A stretch of 5,513 nt of DNA, from NCBI GenBank assembly GCA_023442905.1, contig JAEZWY010000031.1, positions 1 to 5,513 of the forward strand, read 5' to 3'. The notes beneath the pieces were generated by a model. The model was not told the origin of the DNA and searched no databases. It worked only from the letters and a program-made list of their open reading frames with translations. The position numbers and the translations under genes were made by a program. Below are positions 1 through 5,513 of the stretch, piece after piece. Position 1 is the first letter of the stretch, and each line of letters begins with the position of its first letter. The DNA is from Bacillota bacterium (lineage in GTDB: Bacteria > Bacillota > Bacilli > Lactobacillales > Aerococcaceae).

Positions 1-188
1 TGACTGAAATATCATTAGCTTGGTTGTTGACTAAAGTAACTGCCCCAGTTGTCGGTGCAACTAAAGTCCACCACATTGATGGTGCAGTTGCTGCTGTTGA
101 CTTAGCATTATCTGCTGAAGAAATTCAATATTTAGAAGAATTGTATACCCCTCACCCACTGGTAGGGGTGATGGCTGACAACCATTAA
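1..188 (+). CDS. Aldo/keto reductase, C-terminal fragment (5' end outside window)
   Basis: The reading frame is open from base 3 to the TAA at 186-188 and gives 61 residues. They match the C-terminal end of NAD(P)H-dependent aldo/keto reductases: an SLAWLL helix, then PVVGATKVHHIDGAVAA, the strand-helix element that carries part of the cofactor 2'-phosphate and adenine site in this superfamily. A final helix follows (LSAEEIQYLEELYTPH), ending in the short G-V-M tail common in the family. The catalytic Asp/Tyr/Lys/His residues lie upstream and cannot be seen, so substrate cannot be assigned. The gene converges on the PTS operon and shares the hairpin at 198-232 as terminator. Family assignment is confident; exact subfamily is not. 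Confidence 0.85.
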   Translation, partial: TEISLAWLLTKVTAPVVGATKVHHIDGAVAAVDLALSAEEIQYLEELYTPHPLVGVMADNH

Positions 189-197
189 ATCAAATTC

Positions 198-232
198 AAA
201 AAGGTGATTGCGCTTGGCGCAATCACCTTTTT
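198..232. terminator. Bidirectional rho-independent terminator between convergent genes
   Basis: A perfect 16-bp inverted repeat (198-213 with 217-232) surrounds a TTG loop. The stem core GGTGATTGCGC is GC-containing, and the outer five pairs are A:T, giving a T run at the 3' side on both strands. It starts 9 nt after the aldo/keto reductase stop and 27 nt after the IIC stop, so it can end transcription from both sides. Confidence 0.93.
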
Positions 233-259
233 ATATTGTTATGATATTATATTCAAATC

Positions 260-1651
260 TTAGAAAGTAAAGAAGTCATCGTCATCAGCTTCTGCTGCTT
301 CCTCACGTGCTTGTTCTTCTAATAATAAAGTCTTGTCGTATTTTGTAATGAATGGGTAGTAAACAGCAAAGGCTGCTAATACACAGACAAATGATAATAC
401 AATCGCACGCCAGTCTGCTGTCCCAATAAAGGCACCGATACCAACAGGCATTGGCCATGGTTGTTGCGCAATAATAGGTTTTACAAAGTCTAATGCTGTT
501 GCAAAGTAAGCAATTGTTGCTGCAACCATTGGTGCACCGATAAATGGTAAGAACATTGATGGGTTATAGATCATTGGCACCCCGAAGATAATCGGTTCGT
601 TAATGTTAAATAACGCTGGAACGATGGCCGTTTTACCTAAGGCTTTCAATTGTTCTGAACGAGCGAAGAAGGCTAAGAATACTGTTAAACCTAATGTAGC
701 ACCCGCCCCACCGACGATAACATATCCATTCCAGAACTCACCAGCTAATACGTGGTCTGCACCAGCAGCGTTTTCTGCCATATTCGCTAATAAGATTGGG
801 TTAACTAGAGACGTGATAATGGTAGAACCGTGAATCCCAACACTCCATAAAGCGTGGATTAAGAATACGATAACCAATACCCCAACATAAGTACCCGTAA
901 TTTGTGTTACGAAACCAAATGGTGCTTGAATTAATTGGAACAAGTCAGTACCAAACATCACTAAGATACCGTTTAAAATAATGACTGTGAAGGCAATAAC
1001 GAATGTTGGTACTAAGGCTGTAAATGAGTTGGCAACACCTTGTGGCACTGCATCCGGCATTTTAATGACCCAGTTGTTTACAATACATAGACGGTATAAT
1101 TGAACTGCAAGGACACCCATGATGATCGCTGTAAAAATACCAATCGTACCAAAACGAGTTACCCCGTCACCCCCCATTGCCCAACCATTGATAATAGTTG
1201 ATGCATCAGTGATTTCAGTTGTACGAACCATTGCACCATCTTGCCAAACCAATTGTGGGATAGCCATCAAGAATGCAAATAGTGATAATAAAGCACCGTT
1301 AACTGGGTTCATATCTAACCCTTCATCATCAACGTAAACTTTTGTAAATTCATAACCTAGGACAATCGAGAAGTATAGGGATAAGACACCCATAGTAGCT
1401 GTATTGGCTAACATGTATAATTGCGTAAAGTTACCGATCGTTGCGTCATAAATACCTTGCAGCGCTGGAACAGCCGTTGGCAATACGTTTAATACCAAGA
1501 ACATAGACCCAACAATCGTAAATGGAATAACGGCAATACCCGTATTCATAATGGCACGGACAAATTTAGTTGTCGCCAATTTACCTAAGGGGTTCATAAT
1601 ATATTTTTCTAAGAAACCAAAAGCTCCAGTAGATTTATTTTCTTCAGACAT
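260..1651 (-). CDS. celB: PTS system cellobiose/beta-glucoside-type permease, EIIC component
   Basis: This is the membrane channel of a lactose/cellobiose-family PTS, which imports a beta-linked sugar as it is phosphorylated by its IIB partner. The product is 463 aa with roughly ten hydrophobic segments. Family hallmarks, numbered from the ATG, are the WSVGIHG loop (His274) and FNINEPIIFG (Glu352); the equivalent His and Glu contact sugar in the solved ChbC structure. PWPMPVGIGAF then follows near residue 400. I start at the ATG at 1651 rather than the in-frame TTG codons at 1660 and 1657, because the purine-rich site at 1661-1670 sits 9 nt before the ATG but abuts the first TTG. The C-terminal 20 residues are unusually acidic (four Asp in a row, then FFTF). 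It is the last gene of the operon, 35 nt after the small membrane protein. The symbol follows E. coli/Bacillus usage; streptococcal names differ. Exact sugar is unproven. Confidence 0.93.
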   Translation of the reverse strand: MSEENKSTGAFGFLEKYIMNPLGKLATTKFVRAIMNTGIAVIPFTIVGSMFLVLNVLPTAVPALQGIYDATIGNFTQLYMLANTATMGVLSLYFSIVLGYEFTKVYVDDEGLDMNPVNGALLSLFAFLMAIPQLVWQDGAMVRTTEITDASTIINGWAMGGDGVTRFGTIGIFTAIIMGVLAVQLYRLCIVNNWVIKMPDAVPQGVANSFTALVPTFVIAFTVIILNGILVMFGTDLFQLIQAPFGFVTQITGTYVGVLVIVFLIHALWSVGIHGSTIITSLVNPILLANMAENAAGADHVLAGEFWNGYVIVGGAGATLGLTVFLAFFARSEQLKALGKTAIVPALFNINEPIIFGVPMIYNPSMFLPFIGAPMVAATIAYFATALDFVKPIIAQQPWPMPVGIGAFIGTADWRAIVLSFVCVLAAFAVYYPFITKYDKTLLLEEQAREEAAEADDDDFFTF

Positions 1652-1660
1652 GTTCAACAA

Positions 1661-1670
1661 CTCTTTTCTT
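1661..1670 (-). promoter_or_regulatory. Weak ribosome binding site that decides the IIC start
   Basis: On the minus strand this reads AAGAAAAGAG. It is purine-rich but lacks a true GGAGG core, and is clearly weaker than the sites before IIA and IIB. Its spacing of 9 nt favours the ATG at 1651 over the TTG at 1660, which directly touches it. Confidence 0.5.
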
Positions 1671-1686
1671 CATTTTTTTTCATCAT

Positions 1687-2184
1687 TTAAGATGTGTATT
1701 TTTCATATCGTTGAATATATTGATATTTCTTATCTTTATTCTTAGCAATTCGTTGAATTTTGAATAAAGATACGCTCGCTACCACTAACCCCACTCCCAG
1801 GATAATGTAAACAAGTAATATAGCTTCATCTGACATTCCTAAAAAAGGATATAGATAGTTGAATGCGGTTTCACTAAAAGTTGTAAAAAATAGTAATACG
1901 TTTACAACAAGCTGCACTTGAAAATATATTTTTGAAAATTTCAATGTATTGTCATGTGTCCAATACAGTCGTAAATATTCAAATGCGGCCATTCCACCAA
2001 TTATTACCATAATAGCTGGCAGAACAACTGATGAAACTTGTGTAAACAGATTCATAAACAGCCAATATAAATTGGCAATAACACTAAAGGCTAAAGCATA
2101 ACGAATAAATAGGAAACGATTAAACTTAAAGTTCCGCAAAGCCAATTCTTTTTCTTGTTGTTGCACTTCTTTACTTTTTACCAC
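1687..2184 (-). CDS. Small four-helix membrane protein of unknown function within the PTS operon
   Basis: The product is 165 aa and I cannot assign it to a named family. A charged, Gln/Lys/Glu-rich N-terminus (about residues 1-20) precedes four likely membrane helices at roughly 25-47, 51-71, 85-103 and 120-142. A Lys/Tyr-rich cytosolic tail ends the protein (KIQRIAKNKDKKYQYIQRY). No PTS phosphorylation motif, catalytic motif or signal peptide cleavage site is seen. The start is a GTG; the best Shine-Dalgarno match, AAAGGA (2196-2201), lies 11 nt upstream, slightly long. The gene sits 23 nt after IIA and 35 nt before IIC. From memory, cel operons of some streptococci carry a small uncharacterised ORF at this same position. 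Context suggests a role with the IIC permease (assembly, stability or regulation), but that is inference. It is hydrophobic and cleanly framed, so probably a real gene. Confidence 0.85.
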   Translation of the reverse strand: MVKSKEVQQQEKELALRNFKFNRFLFIRYALAFSVIANLYWLFMNLFTQVSSVVLPAIMVIIGGMAAFEYLRLYWTHDNTLKFSKIYFQVQLVVNVLLFFTTFSETAFNYLYPFLGMSDEAILLVYIILGVGLVVASVSLFKIQRIAKNKDKKYQYIQRYEKYTS

Positions 2185-2207
2185 GTTAACCGCATTCCTT
2201 TCTCTAG

Positions 2208-2525
2208 CTACCCTTTAAGTACTTTATACATTTCTAACATTTCTACTGCCATTTCACGTAAAGTGGTTGAAGTCATCAAATGATCTTGGGCATGAACCAT
2301 AATAATTTCCATATTGATATCTTCACCGTTCGCATATTGATGTAATAAGTCAGTTTGCGCATTATGCGCTTCAACTAATGCATCATTTGCTTCTTGTAAT
2401 TTGGCCTCTGCTTCTTCATACTTACCCGCACGCATTAATGGGAAACTTTCATGAACTAAGGTCCGGCCATTCCCTGCGTGTAGAATAATTGTAAATGCAA
2501 TTGTTTGAATTTCTGATGATTCCAT
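2208..2525 (-). CDS. celC: PTS lactose/cellobiose-family EIIA component
   Basis: This is the soluble phosphocarrier that takes phosphate from HPr and passes it to IIB. At 105 aa it has the normal length for the all-helical lactose/cellobiose IIA family, which acts as a trimer. The signature MVHAQDHLMTS gives His78 as the phosphorylated residue and Asp81 as the metal-binding residue, the same numbers as in lactococcal LacF. The N-terminal HAGNGRTLVHESF helix and the middle A-K-L-Q-E-A-N helix are also typical. The ATG start is well supported by AGAGGAGG 7 nt upstream. It begins 16 nt after the IIB stop, consistent with co-translation. The full set of expected residues suggests an active protein. 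The family serves lactose, cellobiose and chitobiose, so the sugar cannot be read from this subunit. Confidence 0.96.
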   Translation of the reverse strand: MESSEIQTIAFTIILHAGNGRTLVHESFPLMRAGKYEEAEAKLQEANDALVEAHNAQTDLLHQYANGEDINMEIIMVHAQDHLMTSTTLREMAVEMLEMYKVLKG

Positions 2526-2541
2526 TCTTTATCCTCCTCTC

Positions 2542-2886
2542 TTAACCATTCTTTTCAGCTTGCAACAAAGGCTTCAATTCGGTGAAAGTCAATTTGGCTA
2601 AATTAGATACCCCATCTTCTGTTGGGATATAAGCTTGTGGCGGGATATTCGCAACTAATTTATTAGATGCTTCTGCTTCTTTGGCAATTTGATCATAGTA
2701 CATTTTAATTTGTGGTGAAACTAAGTATAAGTCAAATTCACCTTTTTTAAAGAATTCTGATGACTTACTTACTGTAGTTGCATCTAATTCGATTGGAACA
2801 TTTTTACCTTTAAAGAAGTCAGTGGCTTTCTTAGCCATTAATGATGATGACATCCCTGCGTTACAAATAATAAGTGCTTTTTTCAT
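2542..2886 (-). CDS. celA: PTS lactose/cellobiose-family EIIB component
   Basis: This cytoplasmic protein carries phosphate on a cysteine and transfers it to the sugar bound by IIC. It is 114 aa, close to the usual size of free-standing IIB-cellobiose proteins. The N-terminal strand and P-loop read ALIICNAGMSSS, with Cys8 as the phosphorylated residue. The rest fits the small Rossmann-like fold: FDLYLVSPQIKMYYDQI is the conserved central strand and helix, and the YIPTEDG segment lies near the C-terminal helix. The ATG is preceded by TTGGAGG at 7-nt spacing, a strong site. It lies 33 nt after the regulator gene with no hairpin in between, so it should be read from the upstream promoter. The symbol follows E. 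coli/Bacillus usage. Confidence 0.96.
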   Translation of the reverse strand: MKKALIICNAGMSSSLMAKKATDFFKGKNVPIELDATTVSKSSEFFKKGEFDLYLVSPQIKMYYDQIAKEAEASNKLVANIPPQAYIPTEDGVSNLAKLTFTELKPLLQAEKNG

Positions 2887-2919
2887 AATAATTCCTCCAA
2901 TATATATTTATCATTTAAT

Positions 2920-3624
2920 TTAGTAAAAATTTGATGGTACAAAAAATTGTGCTTGTTTTGAGCTATACCATAAAACGCTGTAATCAAATATGGCGCCATT
3001 AGATAGGAAAAACTGGTTGATCAACTCTAAACCATAAGTATCAGAAGGTTCATTTAGAAATCTACCCACTTCATCCCCCATTTGCTTGACTTGAAAGAAA
3101 GCATTAGAGAAGCTAGGCTTTAAATCTAAATTATCTTCCAAATAGGTGAAAATTGATCCGCGAGCAATCTGCTCATTCATATACCTGACATATTTCTTTC
3201 TTAAATAAGATGTCTCAAAGGAATGAATTTCTCCTTTAATATAGCGGGTCCTCTGTACCATATAAATATCTTCATTTGGTTCACATTCAAGGTATTCTTG
3301 GATAGTCGCATCCGGTTTAATCAACTCAACTTTGATAACTCGACTAACGATCGTTTCATCCGGGAGAGTCCTTGTCAGTCCTTCTGGTCGATTCAAATTG
3401 ATTTTCCCAGGGATATAAACATCTCTTACAAATATTCCTGACCCCTGAACTTGGTAGATTTGCCCTTTAGCTTCTAGAATATCTAGCGCTTTTATAATCG
3501 TCGATTTACTTGCATTAAAATCAACCACCATTTCATCAATCACTGGCAATTTGTCATGTCGTTTTAATTTGTTATCCACAATGTAGTTGGTGATTTCTTG
3601 CGCTATCTTTTTATATTTAACCAT
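2920..3624 (-). CDS. GntR-family transcriptional regulator, HutC/UTRA subfamily
   Basis: This is the likely operon regulator. It has 234 aa, normal for the HutC subfamily. Residues 1-68 form the winged-helix DNA-binding domain: YKKIAQEITNYIV, a recognition helix near FNASKSTIIKALDILEAKG, and the wing QVQGSGIFVRD. Residues about 90-228 form a UTRA ligand-binding domain, including the RTRYIKGEIHSFETSYL strand pair. UTRA domains in sugar operons commonly bind a phosphosugar that releases the protein from DNA. The usual GDKLPSE turn is KRHDKLPVIDE here. The ATG follows a G-rich site (GAGGGGGTGG). The gene sits 19 nt after the GH1 gene and within the operon, so it should control its own expression, probably through the inverted repeat at 5150-5172. 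Ligand and direction of control are inferred. Many related PTS operons use a PRD activator or BglG-type antiterminator instead. Confidence 0.93.
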   Translation of the reverse strand: MVKYKKIAQEITNYIVDNKLKRHDKLPVIDEMVVDFNASKSTIIKALDILEAKGQIYQVQGSGIFVRDVYIPGKINLNRPEGLTRTLPDETIVSRVIKVELIKPDATIQEYLECEPNEDIYMVQRTRYIKGEIHSFETSYLRKKYVRYMNEQIARGSIFTYLEDNLDLKPSFSNAFFQVKQMGDEVGRFLNEPSDTYGLELINQFFLSNGAIFDYSVLWYSSKQAQFFVPSNFY

Positions 3625-3643
3625 GAAACCACCCCCTCATTAT

Positions 3644-5059
3644 TTAACTTAAATCACTACCGTTGTTGGCAATGACACCTTGATACCAGAAGAATGAATC
3701 TTTTCGGTAACGGGCTAGAGTTCCTAGCTGCTCATCATCGCGGTCAACATAAATGAACCCATAACGTTTGCGAATACCTTCATGCGTTGAAATCAAATCA
3801 ATCGCTGACCAAGGATTGTAACCTAACATCTCTACGCCATCACCGATAGCTAATTTCATTTGTTCGATATGTGTACGTAAGTAGTTAATCCGGTATTCAT
3901 CATGAATCTTGCCATCTTCAGTTAATTCATCATAAGCACCTAAACCATTTTCCGTAATAAGAATTGGTAAATGATAGCGGGAGTAAATTTCTCTAAGAGT
4001 AGCTCTAAAGCCAATCGGATCAATTTCCCAACCAAATTCTGTTTTTGGTAAAAAGTCGTTATCTACACCAAGGAACATATCTTCTAGACCAGAATTTTCT
4101 TGCTGACTCTTGAAGGCTACTTCTCCCGATTCCGGTGCTTCATAAGCTTTAACCGTTAAGGTATTGTAGTAATTAATGCCTAAGAAGACTGGTTTGGCAT
4201 TCGCCAAGGATTCAAAATCCCCCTCTACTATATCTGGTAAGGCATCTTGTTTCTCTAACCAAGCCCATACCAAATTATTGTATTTACCATAAACTGCCAT
4301 ATCTAGATACAACCAGTTTCTGATAGCGTTTGCATTTTGTGCTGCTAAAGTATCTTCTGGATTCATGCTGGCTGCATAAGCAATAGCAATATTGGGGGCT
4401 GGCGCAATTTTCGCTTCTGGTAATACCTGGTGACAGATTTCCATAGCTTTCGCTTGTGCTACTAACATATGATGGTTTTGTTGATAAATTTCTTTGGTTA
4501 CATTCTCAGTACCTTCAGGAACACGTAAAGTACCAATCACATTACCAACTAGTGTTAACATATTTTGTTCGTTAATTGTTAACCAATATTTTACTCGGTC
4601 ACCATAGTTATCGAAGAGTAGCTTGGCATAGTCGACAAACCATTCAACTGAATCACGGTTACCCCAAGATCCACGTTCATCTAAAGCTGCTGGCATATCG
4701 AAATGGAACATGGTAACAATTGGTTCAATGTCATATTTTAAACATTCATCAATTAAATCTGAATAGAAGTCTAATCCTTCCTGATTCACTTGCCCAGTAC
4801 CTTCAGGTATCACCCGTGACCAAGAAATCGAAAAACGATATGATTTAAAGCCCATCTCTGCCATCAAAGCGATATCTTCTTTAAACTTATGATAGTGGTC
4901 AACTGAAACCGTTAAGTCAGCTGTCCCTTCAGGTAAATCCTTTGTGTCCTGACTAGAAGGTCCCTTACCGTTTGTTAAACTTGCGCCTTCAACTTGATAT
5001 GCTGACGTAGATGCACCCCAGAAAAACGTTTCCGGAAACTTAATACTGCCATTATTCAT
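3644..5059 (-). CDS. Glycoside hydrolase family 1, probable 6-phospho-beta-glucosidase
   Basis: This cytoplasmic enzyme hydrolyses the phosphorylated beta-glucoside delivered by the PTS, giving glucose 6-phosphate plus glucose or an aglycone. The product is 471 aa, a typical single TIM barrel. Landmarks are the N-terminal signature FFWGASTSAYQVEGA (13-27), the acid/base Glu164 in TINEQN, the nucleophile Glu370 in ITENGLGAYD, and Trp417 in GYNPWSAID. Ser424, Lys431 and Tyr433 fall in the loop ISTHEGIRKRYG, the position that grips the sugar 6-phosphate in phospho-glycosidases. The Ser-x6-Lys-x-Tyr spacing resembles 6-phospho-beta-galactosidase, so a galactoside substrate is not excluded, though the cellobiose-type PTS favours glucosides. 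The acid/base motif is NEQN rather than the commoner NEP. The ATG has GGAG 8 nt upstream. It is the first gene of the operon, about 100 nt from the predicted transcript start. bglA would be a natural name, but orthology is unproven. Confidence 0.93.
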   Translation of the reverse strand: MNNGSIKFPETFFWGASTSAYQVEGASLTNGKGPSSQDTKDLPEGTADLTVSVDHYHKFKEDIALMAEMGFKSYRFSISWSRVIPEGTGQVNQEGLDFYSDLIDECLKYDIEPIVTMFHFDMPAALDERGSWGNRDSVEWFVDYAKLLFDNYGDRVKYWLTINEQNMLTLVGNVIGTLRVPEGTENVTKEIYQQNHHMLVAQAKAMEICHQVLPEAKIAPAPNIAIAYAASMNPEDTLAAQNANAIRNWLYLDMAVYGKYNNLVWAWLEKQDALPDIVEGDFESLANAKPVFLGINYYNTLTVKAYEAPESGEVAFKSQQENSGLEDMFLGVDNDFLPKTEFGWEIDPIGFRATLREIYSRYHLPILITENGLGAYDELTEDGKIHDEYRINYLRTHIEQMKLAIGDGVEMLGYNPWSAIDLISTHEGIRKRYGFIYVDRDDEQLGTLARYRKDSFFWYQGVIANNGSDLS

Positions 5060-5084
5060 TCAACCATCTCCACCCTTCTTTTGA

Positions 5085-5098
5085 TGACACCGCTTACA
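5085..5098 (-). promoter_or_regulatory. Candidate cre site (CcpA) in the operon leader
   Basis: The minus strand reads TGTAAGCGGTGTCA, matching 12 of 14 positions of TGWAARCGYTWNCW, including the central CG and both conserved ends. It lies about 65-77 nt downstream of the predicted transcript start and just before the GH1 ribosome binding site. That position would allow CcpA to block elongating polymerase when preferred sugars are present. Function is inferred from sequence match only. Confidence 0.65.
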
Positions 5099-5102
5099 CA
5101 CC

Positions 5103-5125
5103 TTGAGAAAAAAATATTCCCTCAA
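5103..5125 (-). repeat. Imperfect inverted repeat in the operon leader
   Basis: On the minus strand TTGAG (5125-5121) and CTCAA (5107-5103) can pair. The stem can extend inward with two G-U and two A-U pairs to a five-base loop. As RNA this is a modest hairpin with its U run inside the stem rather than after it, so it is not a normal terminator. It could be an operator half-site pair, an mRNA structure or chance. Confidence 0.3.
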
Positions 5126-5149
5126 TAATTTTATCTACACAAACAAACG

Positions 5150-5172
5150 AATTGTCATCTCTGAAAACAATT
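5150..5172. promoter_or_regulatory. Candidate operator overlapping the -10 and transcript start
   Basis: AATTGT (5150-5155) and ACAATT (5167-5172) form an inverted repeat with an 11-base spacer; two further pairs (TC with GA) lie symmetrically inside. It covers the last three bases of the -10 hexamer and the expected start of transcription, where repressor binding would block initiation. The GntR-family regulator of this operon is the obvious candidate ligand. A third arm, ACAA at 5143-5146, pairs with TTGT at 5152-5155 with a 5-base spacer, so the exact site is uncertain. Confidence 0.5.
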
Positions 5173-5198
5173 ATAAGGGTACAAAATGATTCAGTCAA
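5170..5198 (-). promoter_or_regulatory. Sigma-A promoter of the beta-glucoside PTS operon
   Basis: On the minus strand the -35 is TTGACT (5198-5193) and the -10 is a perfect TATAAT (5175-5170), separated by 17 bases. The expected start lies near 5161-5163, giving a leader of about 100 nt before the GH1 ATG at 5059. It is the only strong promoter I see for the minus-strand gene set. Such a near-consensus promoter suggests control by repression rather than by an activator. Confidence 0.88.
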
Positions 5199-5199
5199 T

Positions 5200-5214
5200 A
5201 GAAATCGCTTCCAT
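5200..5214 (-). promoter_or_regulatory. Candidate cre site (CcpA) adjoining the -35 box
   Basis: The minus strand reads ATGGAAGCGATTTCT and fits every position of the degenerate consensus WTGNAANCGNWNNCW. It ends one base upstream of the -35 hexamer. A CcpA complex here could touch or exclude RNA polymerase. Its centre is about 115 bp from the centre of the leader cre-like site. Confidence 0.7.
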
Positions 5215-5242
5215 TTTAAAAATATTTTCAATATCTAATTGC

Positions 5243-5276
5243 AAAAAAAGGCCTGCAGTCTTATCCTACAAGCCTT
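5243..5276 (-). terminator. Rho-independent terminator of the histidine phosphatase gene
   Basis: Read on the minus strand, AAGGCTTGTAG (5276-5266) pairs with CTGCAGGCCTT (5258-5248) over 11 positions with two G-U pairs and a 7-base loop, followed by a T run (5249-5243). It begins 35 nt after the upstream gene's stop and separates it from the PTS operon promoter. Confidence 0.9.
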
Positions 5277-5311
5277 AAACCTACAAAAATATTGATAATT
5301 TTTCTGCTTCC

Positions 5312-5513
5312 TTAATCTGTTAACCCACTATAGTCATGATTTAGAACATCGACGTACTCAAAAGCCCCATCTTGGTAATCGAAAATCAAAGCTGAACAGT
5401 TTGTAAAGCCTAAATTCTCTGAAATTGATCCTTCATAATTGGCAGCATCTCTAAAGAATTGCGCAATAGCACCCCCGTGACTAACAATTAAGACCGTTTG
5501 GTCGGGATGGTTG
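5312..5513 (-). CDS. Histidine phosphatase family protein, C-terminal fragment (5' end outside window)
   Basis: An open frame runs from the window edge to the TAA at 5314-5312, giving 67 residues. It contains TVLIVSHGGAIAQFF, the second conserved His motif (SHGG) of the phosphoglycerate mutase-like histidine phosphatase superfamily. The family's usual closing strands follow (NLGFTNCSALIFDYQDGAFEYVDVLNHDY). The N-terminal RHG motif with the phosphorylated histidine lies outside the window, so substrate and phosphatase versus mutase activity cannot be judged. It is oriented like the PTS operon but is separated from it by a good terminator and a consensus promoter, so it is most likely an independent unit. 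Confidence 0.85.
   Translation of the reverse strand, partial: NHPDQTVLIVSHGGAIAQFFRDAANYEGSISENLGFTNCSALIFDYQDGAFEYVDVLNHDYSGLTD

Noticed and set aside
603..833. Plus-strand open frame of 76 codons
   Set aside because: It lies wholly antisense to the IIC gene, has no recognisable product, and the minus-strand frame carries clear family motifs over the same bases.
1119..1337. Plus-strand open frame of 72 codons
   Set aside because: Antisense to the IIC coding region, with low-complexity composition and no sign of its own promoter.
1652..1660. TTG codons extending the IIC gene by three residues
   Set aside because: The first TTG abuts the only purine-rich site, leaving no spacing, while the ATG at 1651 has suitable spacing.
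1551..1745. Plus-strand open frame of 64 codons across the IIC start and membrane-protein end
   Set aside because: It is a shadow of two real minus-strand genes and the gap between them, with no protein motif.
2178..2195. Five-codon minus-strand mini-ORF overlapping the GTG start of the membrane protein
   Set aside because: Its ATG lies one base from the AAAGGA site, too close for efficient initiation, so it is probably chance.
2887..2919. Possible internal promoter before IIB
   Set aside because: The gap is AT-rich, but I see no convincing -35/-10 pair with proper spacing and no terminator upstream that would require one.
3223..3441. Plus-strand open frame of 72 codons
   Set aside because: Antisense to the UTRA domain of the regulator and without recognisable features.
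5103..5125. Possible BglG-type antiterminator target or terminator in the leader
   Set aside because: There is no following U run and no overlapping alternative hairpin, and no BglG/LicT-type gene is present in the window.

Overview
The window looks like chromosome of a low-GC Gram-positive bacterium, most likely a member of the Lactobacillales. The evidence is the AT-rich sequence, strong AGGAGG-type ribosome binding sites, a consensus sigma-A promoter, CcpA-type cre sites, and a single-domain IIA/IIB/IIC sugar PTS gene set. Genus cannot be fixed from the sequence alone.

Most of the window (about 260-5200) is one minus-strand beta-glucoside (cellobiose-type) PTS operon. In transcription order it holds: a consensus promoter (5170-5198) with candidate operator and cre sites; a GH1 6-phospho-beta-glucosidase (5059-3644); a GntR/UTRA regulator (3624-2920); PTS IIB (2886-2542); PTS IIA (2525-2208); a small four-helix membrane protein of unknown function (2184-1687); and PTS IIC (1651-260). 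Gaps between genes are 16-35 nt, with no terminator between them. The operon ends at a perfect 16-bp hairpin (198-232), which is U-tailed in both directions and is shared with the convergent gene on the left.

Flanks: 1-188 (+) is the C-terminal end of an aldo/keto reductase. 5312-5513 (-) is the C-terminal end of a histidine-phosphatase-family protein, closed by its own terminator (5243-5276). Neither flank has an evident link to the sugar operon.

Inferred working model: IIC imports a beta-linked disaccharide or aryl-beta-glucoside while IIA (His78) and IIB (Cys8) relay phosphate to it. The GH1 enzyme splits the resulting 6-phosphate sugar in the cytoplasm. The UTRA-domain regulator senses a phosphosugar and controls its own operon. 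CcpA acts on top of this through two cre-like sites placed about 115 bp apart around the promoter.

I see no mobile element, CRISPR array, RNA gene or clearly new system. The least explained items are the small membrane protein lodged between IIA and IIC, and the layout of the promoter region.
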